From positions 1 through 64,000 of the forward strand of contig JAJGOT010000733.1 of the NCBI GenBank assembly GCA_022457155.1: DNA of 64,000 nt. Direction: 5' to 3'. This document shows positions 1-11,165 of this stretch, piece after piece (within the stretch, counting starts at the first letter, position 1; each line of letters begins with the position of its first letter). Below the pieces are notes generated by a model, which saw nothing but the letters and a program-made list of their open reading frames with translations, was not told where the DNA came from and did not search any database. The position numbers and the translations under genes are program-made. The DNA comes from Cladopsammia gracilis. Its lineage: Eukaryota; Cnidaria; Anthozoa; Scleractinia; Dendrophylliidae.

Positions 1-295
1 AATTCTGGCTAAACTTCAAAGACGCCGTAGTGTATGTGTGGGGCAGGCTGATTTTGAAAAAATCGAGGAAAACAAAAGAAACCGCTTCCAGAAGGACACG
101 CTGTTTGTGGAATGTTTTTGTTTTTATGTCATATCGTGTATGTTTTCGACAGCATGGACGTACAGTGCGACCCTAAAATGTTCTCAAATGTTTCAAACTC
201 CCGTTCGCTGTTTCGCGTGAGCAGGGGACTTCTCGTTAGATGTACACTGCATCTACTAGAATTGCAGTGTACGTCCTCGTATTGGCACTTGACGC

Positions 296-368
296 GGCCT
301 CGTGGCCTAATGGATAAGGCGTCTGACTTCGGATCAGAAGATTCCAGGTTCAAGTCCTGGCGGGGTCG
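296..368 (+). tRNA. tRNA-Arg (TCG)
   Basis: Full cloverleaf of 73 nt. The acceptor arms GGCCTCG and CGGGGTC pair with G-U wobbles. The anticodon stem TCTGA/TCAGA encloses the loop CTTCGGA with anticodon TCG, and the T arm reads CCAGGTTCAAGTCCTGG. The B-box is GGTTCAAGTCC, so one base departs from the usual GGTTCGA. A T-run about 6 bases downstream fits RNA polymerase III termination. The pair formed with the ACG gene at 705 recurs inverted near 61 kb. Confidence 0.9.
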
Positions 369-704
369 TTTTTTTGATTTGTTTTTGTTTTGTTTCGAAA
401 CAAAGACAATAATATTGTCCCTTTTATAAGAAAAGAGAAGCGAGTTTTCATGTGGATTCAAAAGTGACAACGCTTTCTGATGTTTTCATCATTTTGATTG
501 CACCTGCTTAAAATTCGACTTCATGAGAAATTTTCGTTATGGGCACCTGACACAGATAATTGACTTTGGGAATCCGGCCCTCGGAAGGAACGAGGCCATT
601 CTATTTGTGTAACTAGAAGCATAACACCCTAACCGAGAAGGGTTAAGTTTTGTATTTTTAATAACATTTACTCAAAACTTGTTTTGAAAATCTGTTGTCC
701 ACAA

Positions 705-777
705 GGCCCCGTGGCCCAATGGATAAGGCATCTGACTACGAATCAGGGGATTCCAGGTTCGAGTCCTGGCGGGGTCC
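705..777 (+). tRNA. tRNA-Arg (ACG)
   Basis: Complete 73-nt cloverleaf. The acceptor GGCCCCG pairs with CGGGGTC, the anticodon loop CTACGAA carries ACG, and the T arm is CCAGGTTCGAGTCCTGG. A long T-run follows directly (pol III terminator). An almost identical gene lies on the minus strand at 60874-60946. Confidence 0.93.
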
Positions 778-779
778 TT

Positions 780-1690
780 TTTTTTTTCGTCATAAAACAA
801 TTGATACTCTTTCCAAATAAGTTATATTTTTACGACAGATAAAGAGAGGTTTACGTAATATCCATGTTTTGTATAAATTTTTAGTACTGCTACGTTGTGA
901 ATTCCTTTGACAATCGAATAAAATAGAATTAAATACAACGCTCTGGGCTGTAACTTGTTAACGTTAGCAGAAACCAATTTCGCGTTAACTACAGAAGAGA
1001 TCTGGAAAGGAGTATTTTTCAGAGGAATTATCACGTGTCCATGACGTCGCAATATTCAAATCAAAGCGGGAAAGTAACGATGGTCGATCGATCTTGAAGC
1101 GACTCTCGAAGCTTACGTGTGGCTTTGAGCTCCTGTAGTCAATTTATTTTCTTTGTTCGCCACATTTGTGCCCGTCTGGTGGTGGAAGGACATCATCAAG
1201 TCCGGAAACCCGTAAGTCACTAGCACCTTTCAAAGAAACGAGGGGTGTTTTGCTTTTTGGACTGTTGAATAGTGCTAATGTTGGCACTGTTGCGGCCGTT
1301 GACAGTCGGTAGGCAAGCCGATCCAGTCGATAGGCAAGCCGATCCAGGCCCAATGGATAAGGCATCTGACTACGAATCAGGGGATTCCAGGTTCGAGTCC
1401 TGGCGGGGTCGTTTTTTTTTTCCGTCATATAACGGTTGATACACCTGCCAACTTTTAGTTATTTTTTTACGACCGGTGAAGAGAGGTTTACGTAATATCC
1501 ATGTTTTGTATAAATTTTTGGCACTGCTACGTTGTGAATTCCTTGGACAATCGAATAAAATAGAATTAAATATAACGCTCTGGTTTGTAACTTGTGAACG
1601 TTAGCAGAAACCAATTTCGCGTTAACTGCAGAAGAGATCTGGTAAGGAGTCTTTTTCAGAGGAATTATCACGTGTCCATGACATCGTAAT
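780..1690. repeat. Duplicated tRNA 3' flank (two direct copies)
   Basis: DNA downstream of the ACG tRNA (about 780-1050) recurs at about 1414-1685, with shared stretches such as GAGAGGTTTACGTAATATCC. The 1050-1340 interval between the copies holds no recognised gene, only short repeats of GGCAAGCCGATCCAG next to the tRNA fragment. Confidence 0.75.
1341..1411 (+). pseudogene. tRNA-Arg (ACG) pseudogene with replaced 5' acceptor strand
   Basis: From the D arm to the 3' end this matches the ACG gene at 705. The first bases differ: the usual GGCCCCGTG is replaced by sequence from an upstream short repeat (GCCGATCCAG), so the 5' acceptor strand cannot pair with CGGGGTC. About 270 bases of downstream DNA are duplicated too, so this looks like a DNA-level partial duplication. 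The promoter boxes remain, so it may be transcribed, but a mature tRNA is unlikely. Confidence 0.8.
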
Positions 1691-1931
1691 TTTTAAATCA
1701 AAGCGGGAAAGCATGAAGACCCATGAACTTGGCGTTACTGTTTTGTTAGTCGCTTTCTATGTTCTATTTTTCTCAAACCATGTTATTGTTGCAGTTAGTT
1801 TTAACCGAGTAATGCTGTGTTTACACTTGGGCATTTACTGAGGTAAATGTTTACTGGTTAAACCTTGGCCGCTTGGGAAGCATTTATCTATTAACTTAAA
1901 TAACTCTTTACCTACATTAGTTTGAACGTTC

Positions 1932-2185
1932 TTATATACTATATAGCGGGTTAAACCATATCACATTCCTTATTCGTGTACGCCGTTGTGTTTCTGCTCT
2001 CGGTGCTGGTGGGTTGAACCGGAGTTTATAATCATAACCGCTCTTCCGCAATGCTTCCTGATATTCTGGTGCCGCCTCATTAAATGTTTCTTCGTCGCCC
2101 GATATTTCAGACAGTCTCCTGTTAATTGATTCTGGGATGTTCCTAATGATGTTAGGCGGGTGATTTGATTTGTAAGGGTTATTGA
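1932..2185 (-). pseudogene. Penelope-like reverse transcriptase, C-terminal fragment
   Basis: The minus strand encodes NHPPNIIRNIPESINRRL, then a stretch ending in RNVIWFNPLYSI. From memory this is the end of the RT domain of animal Penelope-like retroelements (SNHPP...IPESINRRLS, then RNVIWFNPP). It continues the RT fragment at 3286-3567, from which a 1.1 kb insertion separates it. Truncated at 1932, with no endonuclease following on this strand. Clearly non-functional. Confidence 0.8.
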
Positions 2186-2188
2186 CCA

Positions 2189-2292
2189 GGAGCGAGGGGA
2201 TATGTGATATATTCCCCTCGTGGCGTACCCGAGGGCGTAGCCCGAGGGAACGCCACGAGGGGAATATATCACATATCCCCGAGGGACTGGTC
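2189..2292. repeat. Long GC-rich hairpin
   Basis: Near-perfect palindrome: GACCAGGAGCGAGGGGATAT is matched by its complement ending in CTGGTC, with a short loop around GTACCCGAGGGCGTAGCC. Arms are about 45 bases. It resembles in design the hairpins at 12067-12207 and 22940-23085. Confidence 0.75.
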
Positions 2293-2330
2293 AATAACAT
2301 GCTTATTTTCCACCTTGTGACGTTTTCTAA

Positions 2331-2522
2331 GGCCCCGTCCACACGTATCCGGATATTTTTGAATCCGCAACTTTTTTGTTGCGGATTAGAAAATATTGGC
2401 GTCCACACGTAGCGTATTTGAATCGTATTTGCCCGAATTCGCCGGATACGTGTGGATGGAAGGCCAATCCGCAACAAAAAAGTTGCGGATTCAAAAATAT
2501 CCGGATACGTGTGGACGGGGCC
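2331..2522. mobile_element. MITE with GGCCCCGTCCACACG inverted repeats
   Basis: Terminal inverted repeats begin GGCCCCGTCCACACGTATCC and extend about 55 bases on each side. The flanks show TAA on both sides, a 3-bp duplication compatible with PIF/Harbinger-type transposition. At 192 bp it has no coding capacity. Confidence 0.75.
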
Positions 2523-3059
2523 TAAAACAAAGAAACTATTAATTTTTCGGAGAGTAACATTCCGTTCAATTCAAATGCAAAAAAGCATGATTCCGCAAGG
2601 CCGCATTGGGATCACGGCACATTACGAAGCGAGACGGTAAATATGTTTTGCTTTTGCCAAATTTGCATTGAGCACGTTGCTTCGTTATGAGTAGAAGGAG
2701 AGAGAAGAAAATGTATGAACAGTACTCGTGGTCTCGCCATGGCCCAACTGCCCGCCTTCATCTTTCGAAGATCAATGGAGTGGTTGCGGTGTGTTTTCCA
2801 AAGGAAAGCGGCAGAAACATATTCAGGTTCAAGCGTAAAACGAGGCGTCATACATTATTGAAGACCCGAAAACTGAATCGAGGTACGATACCATCGAATA
2901 ATGTTATTAACATTTCGCTTTTTGGTCGCCACCCGCAAGTTAATTACGTAGAAATATGATTGATGAAGTTGTCTTTTTTGTAAACAAAAAATATTGACCG
3001 ATGCTAGAGCGTTTTCCTTGTTACGCCCTATTTTGTCTTCCCGTTTGTGTTATTCTATT

Positions 3060-3172
3060 ATGAGGGGAATAAGTCGAGGGGAATATGTCGAGGGGAATAT
3101 GTTGGGGGGAATATGTTGAGGGGAATATGTTGGGGGGAATATGTTGAGGGGAATATGTTGAGGGGAATATAT
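3060..3172. repeat. Tandem 14-bp repeat (GAGGGGAATATGTT)n
   Basis: About eight head-to-tail copies of a 14-bp unit, a few with GGGGGG in place of GAGGGG. The 113..169 part gives in-frame GNMLRGIC-like peptide repeats, but nothing supports a real protein. Confidence 0.85.
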
Positions 3173-3285
3173 AATCCTTTGTTTTGCTATTGTTATCAGC
3201 TATTGTTTTCAGCCCCGCCTCTCCCCTGTTACAATCAAAGCCGCACCCAGCTTTTCAGACACTGTAATGAACGGGGTTATGTGAT

Positions 3286-3567
3286 ATATTCCCCTGAAAA
3301 GAACAAAGAAAACCGAGCTAGGTGGAAAATAAGCTGTGTTGGAGTAGGGTTTGAACTTTCCAGTGTTCAGGTCGATCGTCACGTCGAGAAAATTAACTAC
3401 TTTCTTGTTGGCTTCAATGGTAACACGTAATCCATTGTCTGCGAAAATTTTGCAATTTTCCTTCTTTATCTTCTCTATCTTGCTGGGCGTTTGTGACATT
3501 ACCGCAAGACCGTCATCCCTGTAAAGGCCGATGTCAATTCCTTGAATCTTCTTAAACTGTGACGAAA
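3286..3567 (-). pseudogene. Penelope-like reverse transcriptase, catalytic fragment
   Basis: The minus strand reads [19 protein letters not shown], then [23 protein letters not shown] is the RT catalytic motif, and FLDVTxDL is a typical downstream Penelope motif. The reading is broken after KPYSNT by the 1.1 kb insertion and resumes at 2185. It abuts, head to head, the GIY-YIG part of a Penelope element on the plus strand at 3576, the geometry left by 5' inversion during target-primed reverse transcription. Confidence 0.82.
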
Positions 3568-3575
3568 GTACAGAG

Positions 3576-3902
3576 ACCTATATAGGTTTAACAGCCAACG
3601 AATTTAAAACTAGATGGCGTAACCATAAGGCGTCATTTAACAATGAAAATAGAAAGAATGATACAGAATTAAGTAAATATTTATGGCAGTTAAAGGACCG
3701 AAAACAGGAATATGACATTACCTGGAAAATTCTAGCAAAAGCCAAGGCATATTCGAATCAAACGAAACGATGCAATCTGTGTATTGCAGAAAAACATTTG
3801 ATAATAACTAAACCGCAAATGGCTTCGCTAAATAGGAGAAACGAGCTTATTTCAACGTGTAGACACAGACGTAAATACATTTTAAAATACACCCTAGAAT
3901 AA
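3576..3902 (+). pseudogene. Penelope-like GIY-YIG endonuclease domain, C-terminal part
   Basis: An open frame of about 108 codons starts [20 protein letters not shown], the second half of a GIY-YIG nuclease motif with its RWxxH, and ends with KRCNLCIAEKHLI and CRHRRKYIL. This is the endonuclease module that follows RT in many Penelope-like elements. The first GIY half is missing at the junction with the inverted RT, so the gene is truncated although the rest is open. Downstream (3903-4147) is non-coding and probably the element's 3' region. Confidence 0.82.
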
Positions 3903-4261
3903 GTTCTACTGAAGCAAGTAGTGCGCGCACATGTATTCTTTAGGCGCGCGCATATTTTTTAACGGTTTTTTAACGGTGAGGTAGAGTGTGCGTCTTGCGA
4001 AATCATACATATAAATAACGTAGTCAAACAGGGGATCAATCATTGTAAGTTTAACTGAGGAGTGGGTGGCAACACCTACGAAACAAGTTTGTATTAAACT
4101 TATGGTCATCAAAGTTGAGTGATTTTCCTTCATGGATTATATATATATATAGGCTGAATAAAAAGGTTTACACAAACGGTGAACTCTTCAGCAGAAGGAT
4201 CCAAGGATACGACGCCACCACGTGAATTTGTAGATAAGTATAATAAAAAACGATGGGGCGA

Positions 4262-4332
4262 ACTTCTTACTGGTCCTGACTGGTTTAATAACGGTTTCGG
4301 CCTTCGGCCTTCTTCAGAAATTACTAAGAATT
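4262..4332 (-). ncRNA. Hammerhead-ribozyme-like fold, copy A
   Basis: On the minus strand the core reads CTGAAGA, a stem II hairpin GGCC-GAA-GGCC, then GAAAC, and further on GTC where cleavage would occur. TTCTTA upstream can pair with TAAGAA downstream (stem I with an internal loop). All core bases of the CUGANGA/GAAA consensus are present. Stem III has one C-A mismatch, and there is one extra A before stem II. Penelope-like elements are known to carry hammerhead motifs. Activity is not shown. Confidence 0.5.
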
Positions 4333-4530
4333 AAAAACTAGGTTTGTTTTATTCTTTGTATTGCTTGTAGTTGTTTTGTGTTCGAACGTTCTGTCGGGGG
4401 CACTTGGTAAGACGTGCTGGTCCTGTCATTCCGACAGTGACCTATATGATTATTCGGGGGCCCTCCATAGGGAGTTTGTATTGTTGGATTCCTTACATAT
4501 TTCGTACGTTTATTTTTTTTTAGTTTTTAA

Positions 4531-4608
4531 TTCTTAGTAATTTCTGAAAAAGGCCGAAGGCCGAAACTGTTATTAAACCAGTCAGGACCAGTAAGAAGTT
4601 CGCCCCAT
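4531..4608 (+). ncRNA. Hammerhead-ribozyme-like fold, copy B
   Basis: This copy has a perfect 4-bp stem III (ACTG/CAGT) closing on GTC, the same GGCC-GAA-GGCC stem II and the TTCTTA/TAAGAA stem I. Its core is CTGAAAA, so the essential G8 is an A, which would be expected to abolish cleavage. The two copies therefore carry different defects. Confidence 0.45.
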
Positions 4609-4707
4609 CGTTTTTCACTATACTTATCTACAAATTCACGTGGTGGCGTCGTATCCTTGGATCCTTCTGCTGAAGAGTTCACCGTTTGTGTAAACCTTTT
4701 TATTCAG

Positions 4708-4710
<3 letters not shown>

Positions 4711-4792
<82 letters not shown>
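4711..4792. repeat. (TA)n microsatellite
   Basis: About 40 uninterrupted TA units. A shorter TA run (4139-4152) lies at the other border of the inverted repeat. Confidence 0.97.
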
Positions 4793-4796
<4 letters not shown>

Positions 4797-7770
4797 TACG
4801 ATAGCGTGATTAGCGTGCCTACAACACAGCTCGAAGTAAACAAACCGTTCAAACAATTAGTCATCAATTTTCCATATTTGATCAACTTAAGGACAATGGC
4901 TCAGATCCATAGCGGAGGGAACCAATCAGAAATCTAGAAAATTATTATCCAGAGGTACAAATTTACTAATACAGAGTATAAAATAATTCTTCGAGTTTTC
5001 AAGAAGTAAATCGTGGTTGATTTGGTAAGTTGTTTAACAGCATAAATTTGTCTGAATATACTGCTTTCGCTTACCGAAGTTTGCATAGCATGTCCCAGCT
5101 TAGTCGAATAAAATGCTTTCTAAGCTCTTTCAGGATTTTGTTTTCAATGAGAATCCAAACAGCCGCATCGAGGCGTACTCACGCGACCAACAAAACTTAT
5201 TGAGCCTCTTCGAAAGAAACCTATCGAGCCTCTGTGGAGGATTAATGAGCCCTATTTTGGGAAAATTAAGCCCGTTCGTGGGATTGATGAAGCCCTTTGT
5301 TGTAGGCTAGTTTAGACGACACGATTCGTGTTGTATGTATGGAGTGAGCAGGTCGCATGTGATAGTTGTAGGCAAAAGTTGTGCCGTCTAAATCAGCCTT
5401 AACATCTTGCGAAGGTGAGCAAGATGCAAATGGTATTGTGATCCCACGAAAAAAGTTGTGTTCCTCCTCGGAAGAAACTTTAGTGGCGTCTCGATTTGCG
5501 TATGAGGCTTTTCGCCGTTCCACTTTGTGCCCACGATACAAAAGTAATTGAGATGACTAAGCATATTTTAGGCAATGGAATGCATGTTAGAGCATTTAAT
5601 AGGCGACGAAGTTTATTTTCTTACTTGTTTAATAACCAGTACGAGTGAGTGCTGATAGCTTGCGAGTAAAATTTATTTATTAGTCATCCAGACAAGCGCC
5701 GGATCGTTTTATGTTTCCGAGAAATCTGCGTCTGTTTCATCGACAGCCTTTTTCTAGAGTACATTGCAGGACCAAATGTAGGGGCTAGAGAAATTTGATA
5801 AAGCATTTAACGGGAAAAGGATTCACGAGAAACAGTCATATTATCCTGATCCTATTTTTGTTCGCATGACGAAACGACTTGTCTAGCCACAGGGAGCCGA
5901 GACTCACGATGGGACTGGAGTATTCAACGACGAAAATTTGGATTTGTATGGGTGTTCATCCTGAGTTTGATAAAATATCAAAATTATGAATAAACAGCCA
6001 TTTAAGTGTTCATACCTCATTAAGTTATTTCTTGGCGGTTTTATGGCTTCTAAACGGCATTTTGGCGAGTTTTGGTTTTTCTGGTTTGATTTACCTGCGT
6101 TCATGCATGAACAGTGATATATTGATGTTAATTAAATGTTTATTTTTAGGAATACATCTTTCCCTCAGGGCACAGCTGTCCACGCTTGTTGAATGCAAAT
6201 CGCTACTTTTCCGTGTTGACTGAAGATAAGAAATTCAGTGGACAAATTGATATAGCTTGAACGTTGAAGATGTAACAAGAGTTACAATTCATTGAATTTA
6301 CAAACAGTTTACCTTCCGCCATCTTTCTTTACTGCTGTCTTATAAGGCTTACATGAAGTGGTAACCTACTAAACTAACGGTTCTGTTGCTAGGCAACTGC
6401 AGGGCACCAACCCGATATATATAGATCGATAGATTTCCACCGTCCTAAAGCGATCTACGAGCGGCAAATTTATGAACCTCGCTTCGCGAGGAATAACGCA
6501 AACTTTTCGAGTCTTTAGCCCAAAACGTTTTTCAAAATTATGATAGCGTGATTAGCGTGCGCACAGCACAGATCGATGTAAAAAAACCGTTCAAAGAATT
6601 CGTCGTCATTTTTCCATATTTGGTCAACCTAAGGATAATAGCTTAGATCCATAGCGGAGGGAACCAATCAGAATTCTGGAAAATTATTATCCAGAGACAC
6701 ATATTTACTAATTCCGAGTATAAAATAATCCTTCGAGTTTTCAAGAAGTAAATCGTGGTTGATTTGGTAAGTTGTTTAATAGCATAAATTTGTCTGAATA
6801 TACTACTTCGCTTACCGAAGTTTGCATAGCATGTGCCAGTTAGTCGAATGGAACGCTTTAGAACTAATCTCTTTCAGAATTTTGTTTTCAATGAGAATCC
6901 AAACAGCCGCATCGAGGCGCACTCACGCGACCGAGGAAACTTATTAAGCCTCTTCGGAAGAAACCTATCGAACCTCTGTGGAGGATAAATGAGCCCTGCT
7001 GTGGGAAAAGTAAGCCCGTTCGCGGGAATGATGAAGCCCTTCGAGGTATTTTTGAAGACTCTAGACGCGCAACGAAAACTGTACCTTCCGTTGGCACATC
7101 TGTGAAACCTGTCGTAAGAACTGCAAGTTTCAGTGTTCTTTATGTCTGCGGCTATTATTGTCGTAGTGTTTAAAGACATGTTTGAAAATCCTATAACCTT
7201 TTTTCGTGTTGCACGCAACGTTTGTGAGCTAGTTGTAGGCTAATTTATACGAAGCGATTCGTGTTGTAGGTATGGCGTGAGCAGGTTACTTGCGATAGTT
7301 GTAGGGTAAAGTTGTGTCGTCTAAATCAGCCTACATCCTGGAATTGTGATGGAATTGTGATCCCATGTTCGCATGACGAAACGACTTGTCTCGCCACAGG
7401 GAGCCGAGACTCACGAAGCGACTGGAGTATTCAACGACGAAAATTTGGATTTGTATGGGTGTTCATCCTGAGTTTGATAAAATATCAAAATTATGAATAA
7501 ACAGCCATTAAAGTGTTCATACCTCATTAAGTTGTTTCTTGGCGGCTCTGTGGCTTCTAAACGGCATTTTGGCGAGTTTTGGTTTTTCTGGTTTGATTTA
7601 ACTGCGTTCATGCATGAATAGTGATACTGATGTTAATTAAATGTCTATTTTCAGGAATACGTCTTTTCTTTAGGGCACTGTCCACGCTTGTTGAATGCAA
7701 ATCGCTACTTTTCAGTGTTGACTGAAGATAAGAAATTCTGTGGACAAACTGAACTTGAACTTCTCGAATT
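4793..7770. repeat. Diverged tandem segmental duplication
   Basis: The segment from 4793 (AATTACGATAGCGTGATTAG...) to about 6250 recurs from 6535 to about 7750. Matching blocks include AACCAATCAGAA, the AGCCGCATCGAGGCG block and GAGCCGAGACTCACGA. The copies differ by indels and substitutions, and open frames are short and not shared intact, so I see no gene. The interval 6300-6530 holds AT-rich DNA only. Confidence 0.8.
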
Positions 7771-8500
7771 TCTGGAAAGGTAGGCAAGGGAGCATTTAAG
7801 AAAAGTAGGAAAACTAGTTTTCGAAATGATCTCGATGTCTGGGTCTTTTAAAGACAGCACATACAGTGACGTAAGCTGGCTTGGTATTCTGATCTGAGTA
7901 GAAGTCTAGAAAATAGCGCGTTAGCAAAATGAAATTGTAAAGGAAGTTGTTCCACCACAAAAAGCCTTAATCCGAAGAACACTTTACAATATCGAGCCTC
8001 ACAGACTGCATCTCGTCATTGAATTTACCTACATCCCACACCGCATGAAAGTTAAGAGATAATTTAAAAGGGAAATGTTCCACCAGAGAAAGTGAAACTG
8101 AAGAAATTGAAGTTTACAATATCGAGCCTCACAGACTTGTAATCCCCGCACATTCATAACGAAATAGTAAGCGAGTGACTATTCGCTTAAATTTTGTTAT
8201 GTTAGTGATTATACACATAACAAAACTAAAACGGTAAGCAACTATCTACTCCCTTGAGTTTCGTTATGTATGTTAGTGATTACAAACATAACAAAACGAC
8301 GAGCAACTATCTATATCTACTCGCTTAAATATCGTTATGTACTGATGTAAGTGATTATATACATAACGAAACGATAAGCAACTAATTACTTCCTTAATTT
8401 CGTGATGTATGGAAATTATTTGAGAATATTAATTTAATTTTTATACAGAATAAGAAGAAGTAACTTACATAAAAAAATTTCGTTACATATATATATATAT
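7771..8500. repeat. Non-coding with an ~80-bp tandem repeat
   Basis: ACAATATCGAGCCTCACAGACT occurs near 7988 and 8115. From about 8150 to 8410, about three to four diverged copies of a unit containing CATAACRAAAC...GCAACTA and TTTCGTTATGT follow one another, partly as internal inverted repeats. No coding region is apparent. Confidence 0.6.
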
Positions 8501-8501
8501 A

Positions 8502-8544
8502 TACAATTATGTATACAATGTGCCCTCCCGGTTGTTACCATAAT

Positions 8545-8637
<93 letters not shown>

Positions 8638-8910
8638 TATGTATACAATGTGCCCTCCCGGTTGTTACCATAATGGCTTTATGGCAACTCCTGAACTTGG
8701 GCACAGGATGTACGGTTACACATTGTTGGATTGCATTGTGGAGTCACGAGAGTGCTCAAACTGCGAGCAGTGAGCGAAGCAATATGCCAATAGTGAACAC
8801 CTTTTACGAGGCTCTCTACCCAATCCATAGAGTGCTCAAACTGTATGAACAGTGAGCATAATAATCAATTATGTATACAATGTGCCCTCCCGGTTGTTAC
8901 CATAATGGCT
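8502..8910. repeat. (TA)n tract with three copies of a 43-bp sequence
   Basis: ACAATTATGTATACAATGTG followed by CCCTCCCGGTTGTTACCATAAT occurs at 8502, 8632 and 8866. The first two flank a long TA run (about 8546-8630). The second and third begin longer duplicated segments (8632-8735 and 8866-8965). No gene. Confidence 0.85.
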
Positions 8911-9136
8911 TTATGGCAACTCCTGAACTTGGGCACAGGATGTACGGTTACACATTGGATTGCATTGCATCCTCGCAAAGATCGGGCGGGTGACTTCGGA
9001 CATTCTTGTATGAAGTAAATTTAAGTTGCTTCCGTCATTAATGACCGCTACTGAGTAGTTTTCAGTCTAAGCGATATTTATTAAGTGCAGTTCGAAAACA
9101 AATTAAAATAATGCCTTGTCGTGCAATTGCATGGAT

Positions 9137-9640
9137 TGTAAAACAATTAGATTATTCGCTCTTGATTCGAACTATCACGCGATACAAATCTCGAGCTCAT
9201 AATCTAATTGTGTATGGTATATCTAATGGCATATCACTAGCGCTTTTCTTCTATGGAAGTTTAAAGTGAAAATGTTCATCTTGCACCTATCTTTAAGTCA
9301 TTTGACATGCATCAACAATTCCATCACAATTTTGTGTCTTTTGTTGAATATGAACACCTTAACAATGCTGGTGATTTTAAAACAACCCGAGGGCAATAAT
9401 GTGAATAAGTTATTTGCTTAATTAAAAATCATCATTGTACGTTGCATATCCAACATAACAATGCCTTTATCTGAAGGAAAATGTGAAAATGATGGCTCCA
9501 AACACATTTTAATTACTTTATTTCAGTGCTTTCACTGCTAGGTATGTGAGGTATTTCTAATATTTGAGTTCCACTGACCATGCAGAATACACCCGTGTCG
9601 ACGCATGGTCTCTTTTAATAATTACATATGATCATGTAGT
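9137..9640. repeat. Direct duplication, copy 1 (partner 12489-12995)
   Basis: About 500 bp starting AAAACAATTAGATTATTC and running past TTTTAATAATTAC, matched at 12489-12995 with scattered differences. No open frame is conserved between the copies, so this is probably a non-coding mobile repeat. Confidence 0.8.
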
Positions 9641-10137
9641 TAGCAGCTGACTTTTTTCTTTGGTAAAGTAATCAACGATACAAACGTAAAAAGACTTCGC
9701 AAAGGCCGGTTTCTCTTTTTGTCCAACACACTCTTCCGATTTGAATCGAAACATGCAATCCGTTAAAAGAGCTTTTTCACTTGACGTCATAGCCGCCATA
9801 TTGGTGTTCCCGTACAAAATAATTTTAATTAACTTCTTTTGTTAGCAACACCAACATGGCTGCCATGGCCTTTGTCATTTGAGTCCCACGGGACTGAAGG
9901 TCACGTGAGTGAAAACGCTCTATAACCCTTACCAAAACAAATACTATTTGAAAACTGTTTTTAATGTATTTTGAATAGATATTTTTAATCTATTTTTGAA
10001 AAATAAATGAAAATATGTATTTGAATCATTTTTAACTAGTTTTTGACTTATTTTTTAGATGCTTAAACCTGTTTAAAACGATATTGAAATATATTTTAAT
10101 AACCTTGTACTTTTGATGTATTCAGATCAAATTCAGA
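9641..10137. other. No gene seen
   Basis: AT-rich sequence with runs such as TATTTTTAATCTATTTTTGA between 9950 and 10120. A short minus-strand frame at 9632-9817 has no recognisable motif. Confidence 0.6.
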
Positions 10138-10142
10138 TTAGG

Positions 10143-10303
10143 GCCTGGTCGCACTACAGTCAAAAACAAAAATCAGCCCGTGCAAAATGACATAAAAACA
10201 AAAACATTCCACAAAAAGCGTGTCCCACCGGAGCGATTTCTTTTGTTTTTCTGGATTTTTGCACGGGCTAATTTTTGTTTTTGACTGTAGTGCGACCAGG
10301 CCC
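10143..10303. mobile_element. MITE with GGGCCTGGTCGCACTACAG inverted repeats
   Basis: Inverted repeats of about 45 bases start GGGCCTGGTCGCACTACAG and end with the complement. They are bounded by TTA on the left and TAA on the right. About 160 bp, non-coding. The GGGCCTGG end recalls the GGCCCCG ends of the MITE at 2331. Confidence 0.75.
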
Positions 10304-10834
10304 TAATTCAGCAGACAACAGTAGAACAATGGGTCTCTCGCAAGGATAATTCGGTCAAGTCTATTGACGCAAGATGCGTGACTGCATCACAAAAGCGATT
10401 CGCACTACATTGCACTACAAACCCGTGCTTTCCTTGAAATTTCCACTAAACAAAAATAAATTTTATCGTTTTGCAAAGGATATTTCTAATGCCAAAAATG
10501 GATCAATTAGAACGGGTGTTTCTTGGTGTTGCGGAAGCCATTGTTGGTTAGCTTTTGTGTTGTGGTGTGGGTATTGTTCAGTGTCTTTTGAATCTTTTGT
10601 TTTACGTCATTTGGTGATCACACCATCCGCAACACCAAGAAAATACCATTAGAACACATAGAATCTGAACAGTGTCCATGATGCGTCTGTCTATAAAAGG
10701 TGACAAATGTTAATATGAAAAGAAACATAGAAAGCACGATCACTGCAACTACTGCAACAAACCGTTGAGAATGGCCGGATCTGGTTTCCAGACCTAGATC
10801 AGTATTAATACTTGAAGTGAAGCAGAAAAACGGC

Positions 10835-11165
10835 AAACTGATCCTTAGTACGGCAGAAAAACAGAAGCAGAAGCAGAAGCAAATAAAATAAAATAAAAGT
10901 GGAATATAATAGTGCCCAATATTTCGCTTTGCAAAACAAAGCTTCTTTCCCTTCACCAATCACATTCATTGTTTTTGTTATTCTCTAGTTTTTCAAAACC
11001 ACTTGTATAACGGTTTTACAGTTGTAATGATTTATAGTGCTAGCTCCTGAAGAAGCTTTGTTTTGCAAAACGAAATATTGGGCACTATTATATTCCACTT
11101 TTATTTTATCTTATTTGCCTCGATCTGCTTCTGTTTTTCTGCCGTAAGGATCAGTTTGCCGTTTT
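10835..11165. repeat. Inverted repeat with ~115-base arms
   Basis: Left arm 10835-10955 and right arm about 11045-11165 are complementary, sharing TGGAATATAATAGTGCCCAA and TTTTGCAAAACRAA. The loop is about 90 bases. The left arm also carries an (AGCAGA)n-like run. No coding sequence. Confidence 0.8.

Larger units (their letters stand above)
2196..3296. mobile_element. 1.1 kb insertion splitting the Penelope RT
   Basis: Both ends carry TATGTGATATATTCCCCT in direct orientation (near 2199 and 3279), and the RT reading resumes on either side. The insert contains a long hairpin at its left end, a nested MITE (2331-2522) and a tandem 14-bp repeat. It encodes no recognised protein. Its class is unknown. 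Confidence 0.55.
4148..4712. repeat. Large inverted repeat with TA-rich borders
   Basis: Arms of about 185-190 bases (4148-4336 and 4524-4712) are inverted copies, both containing GAATAAAAAGGTTTACACAA at the outside and the GGCCGAAGGCC hairpin at the inside. The loop (4337-4523) is unique. TA repeats lie at both outer borders. It directly follows the Penelope GIY-YIG fragment and may represent two inverted Penelope terminal regions. Confidence 0.8.

Noticed and set aside
1144..1428. Minus-strand 94-codon frame over the tRNA fragment
   Set aside because: Its PARTRTWNPLIRSQM start is the antisense translation of a tRNA gene, a common false call.
4686..4937. Tyr/Ile repeat protein
   Set aside because: Translation of the TA microsatellite.
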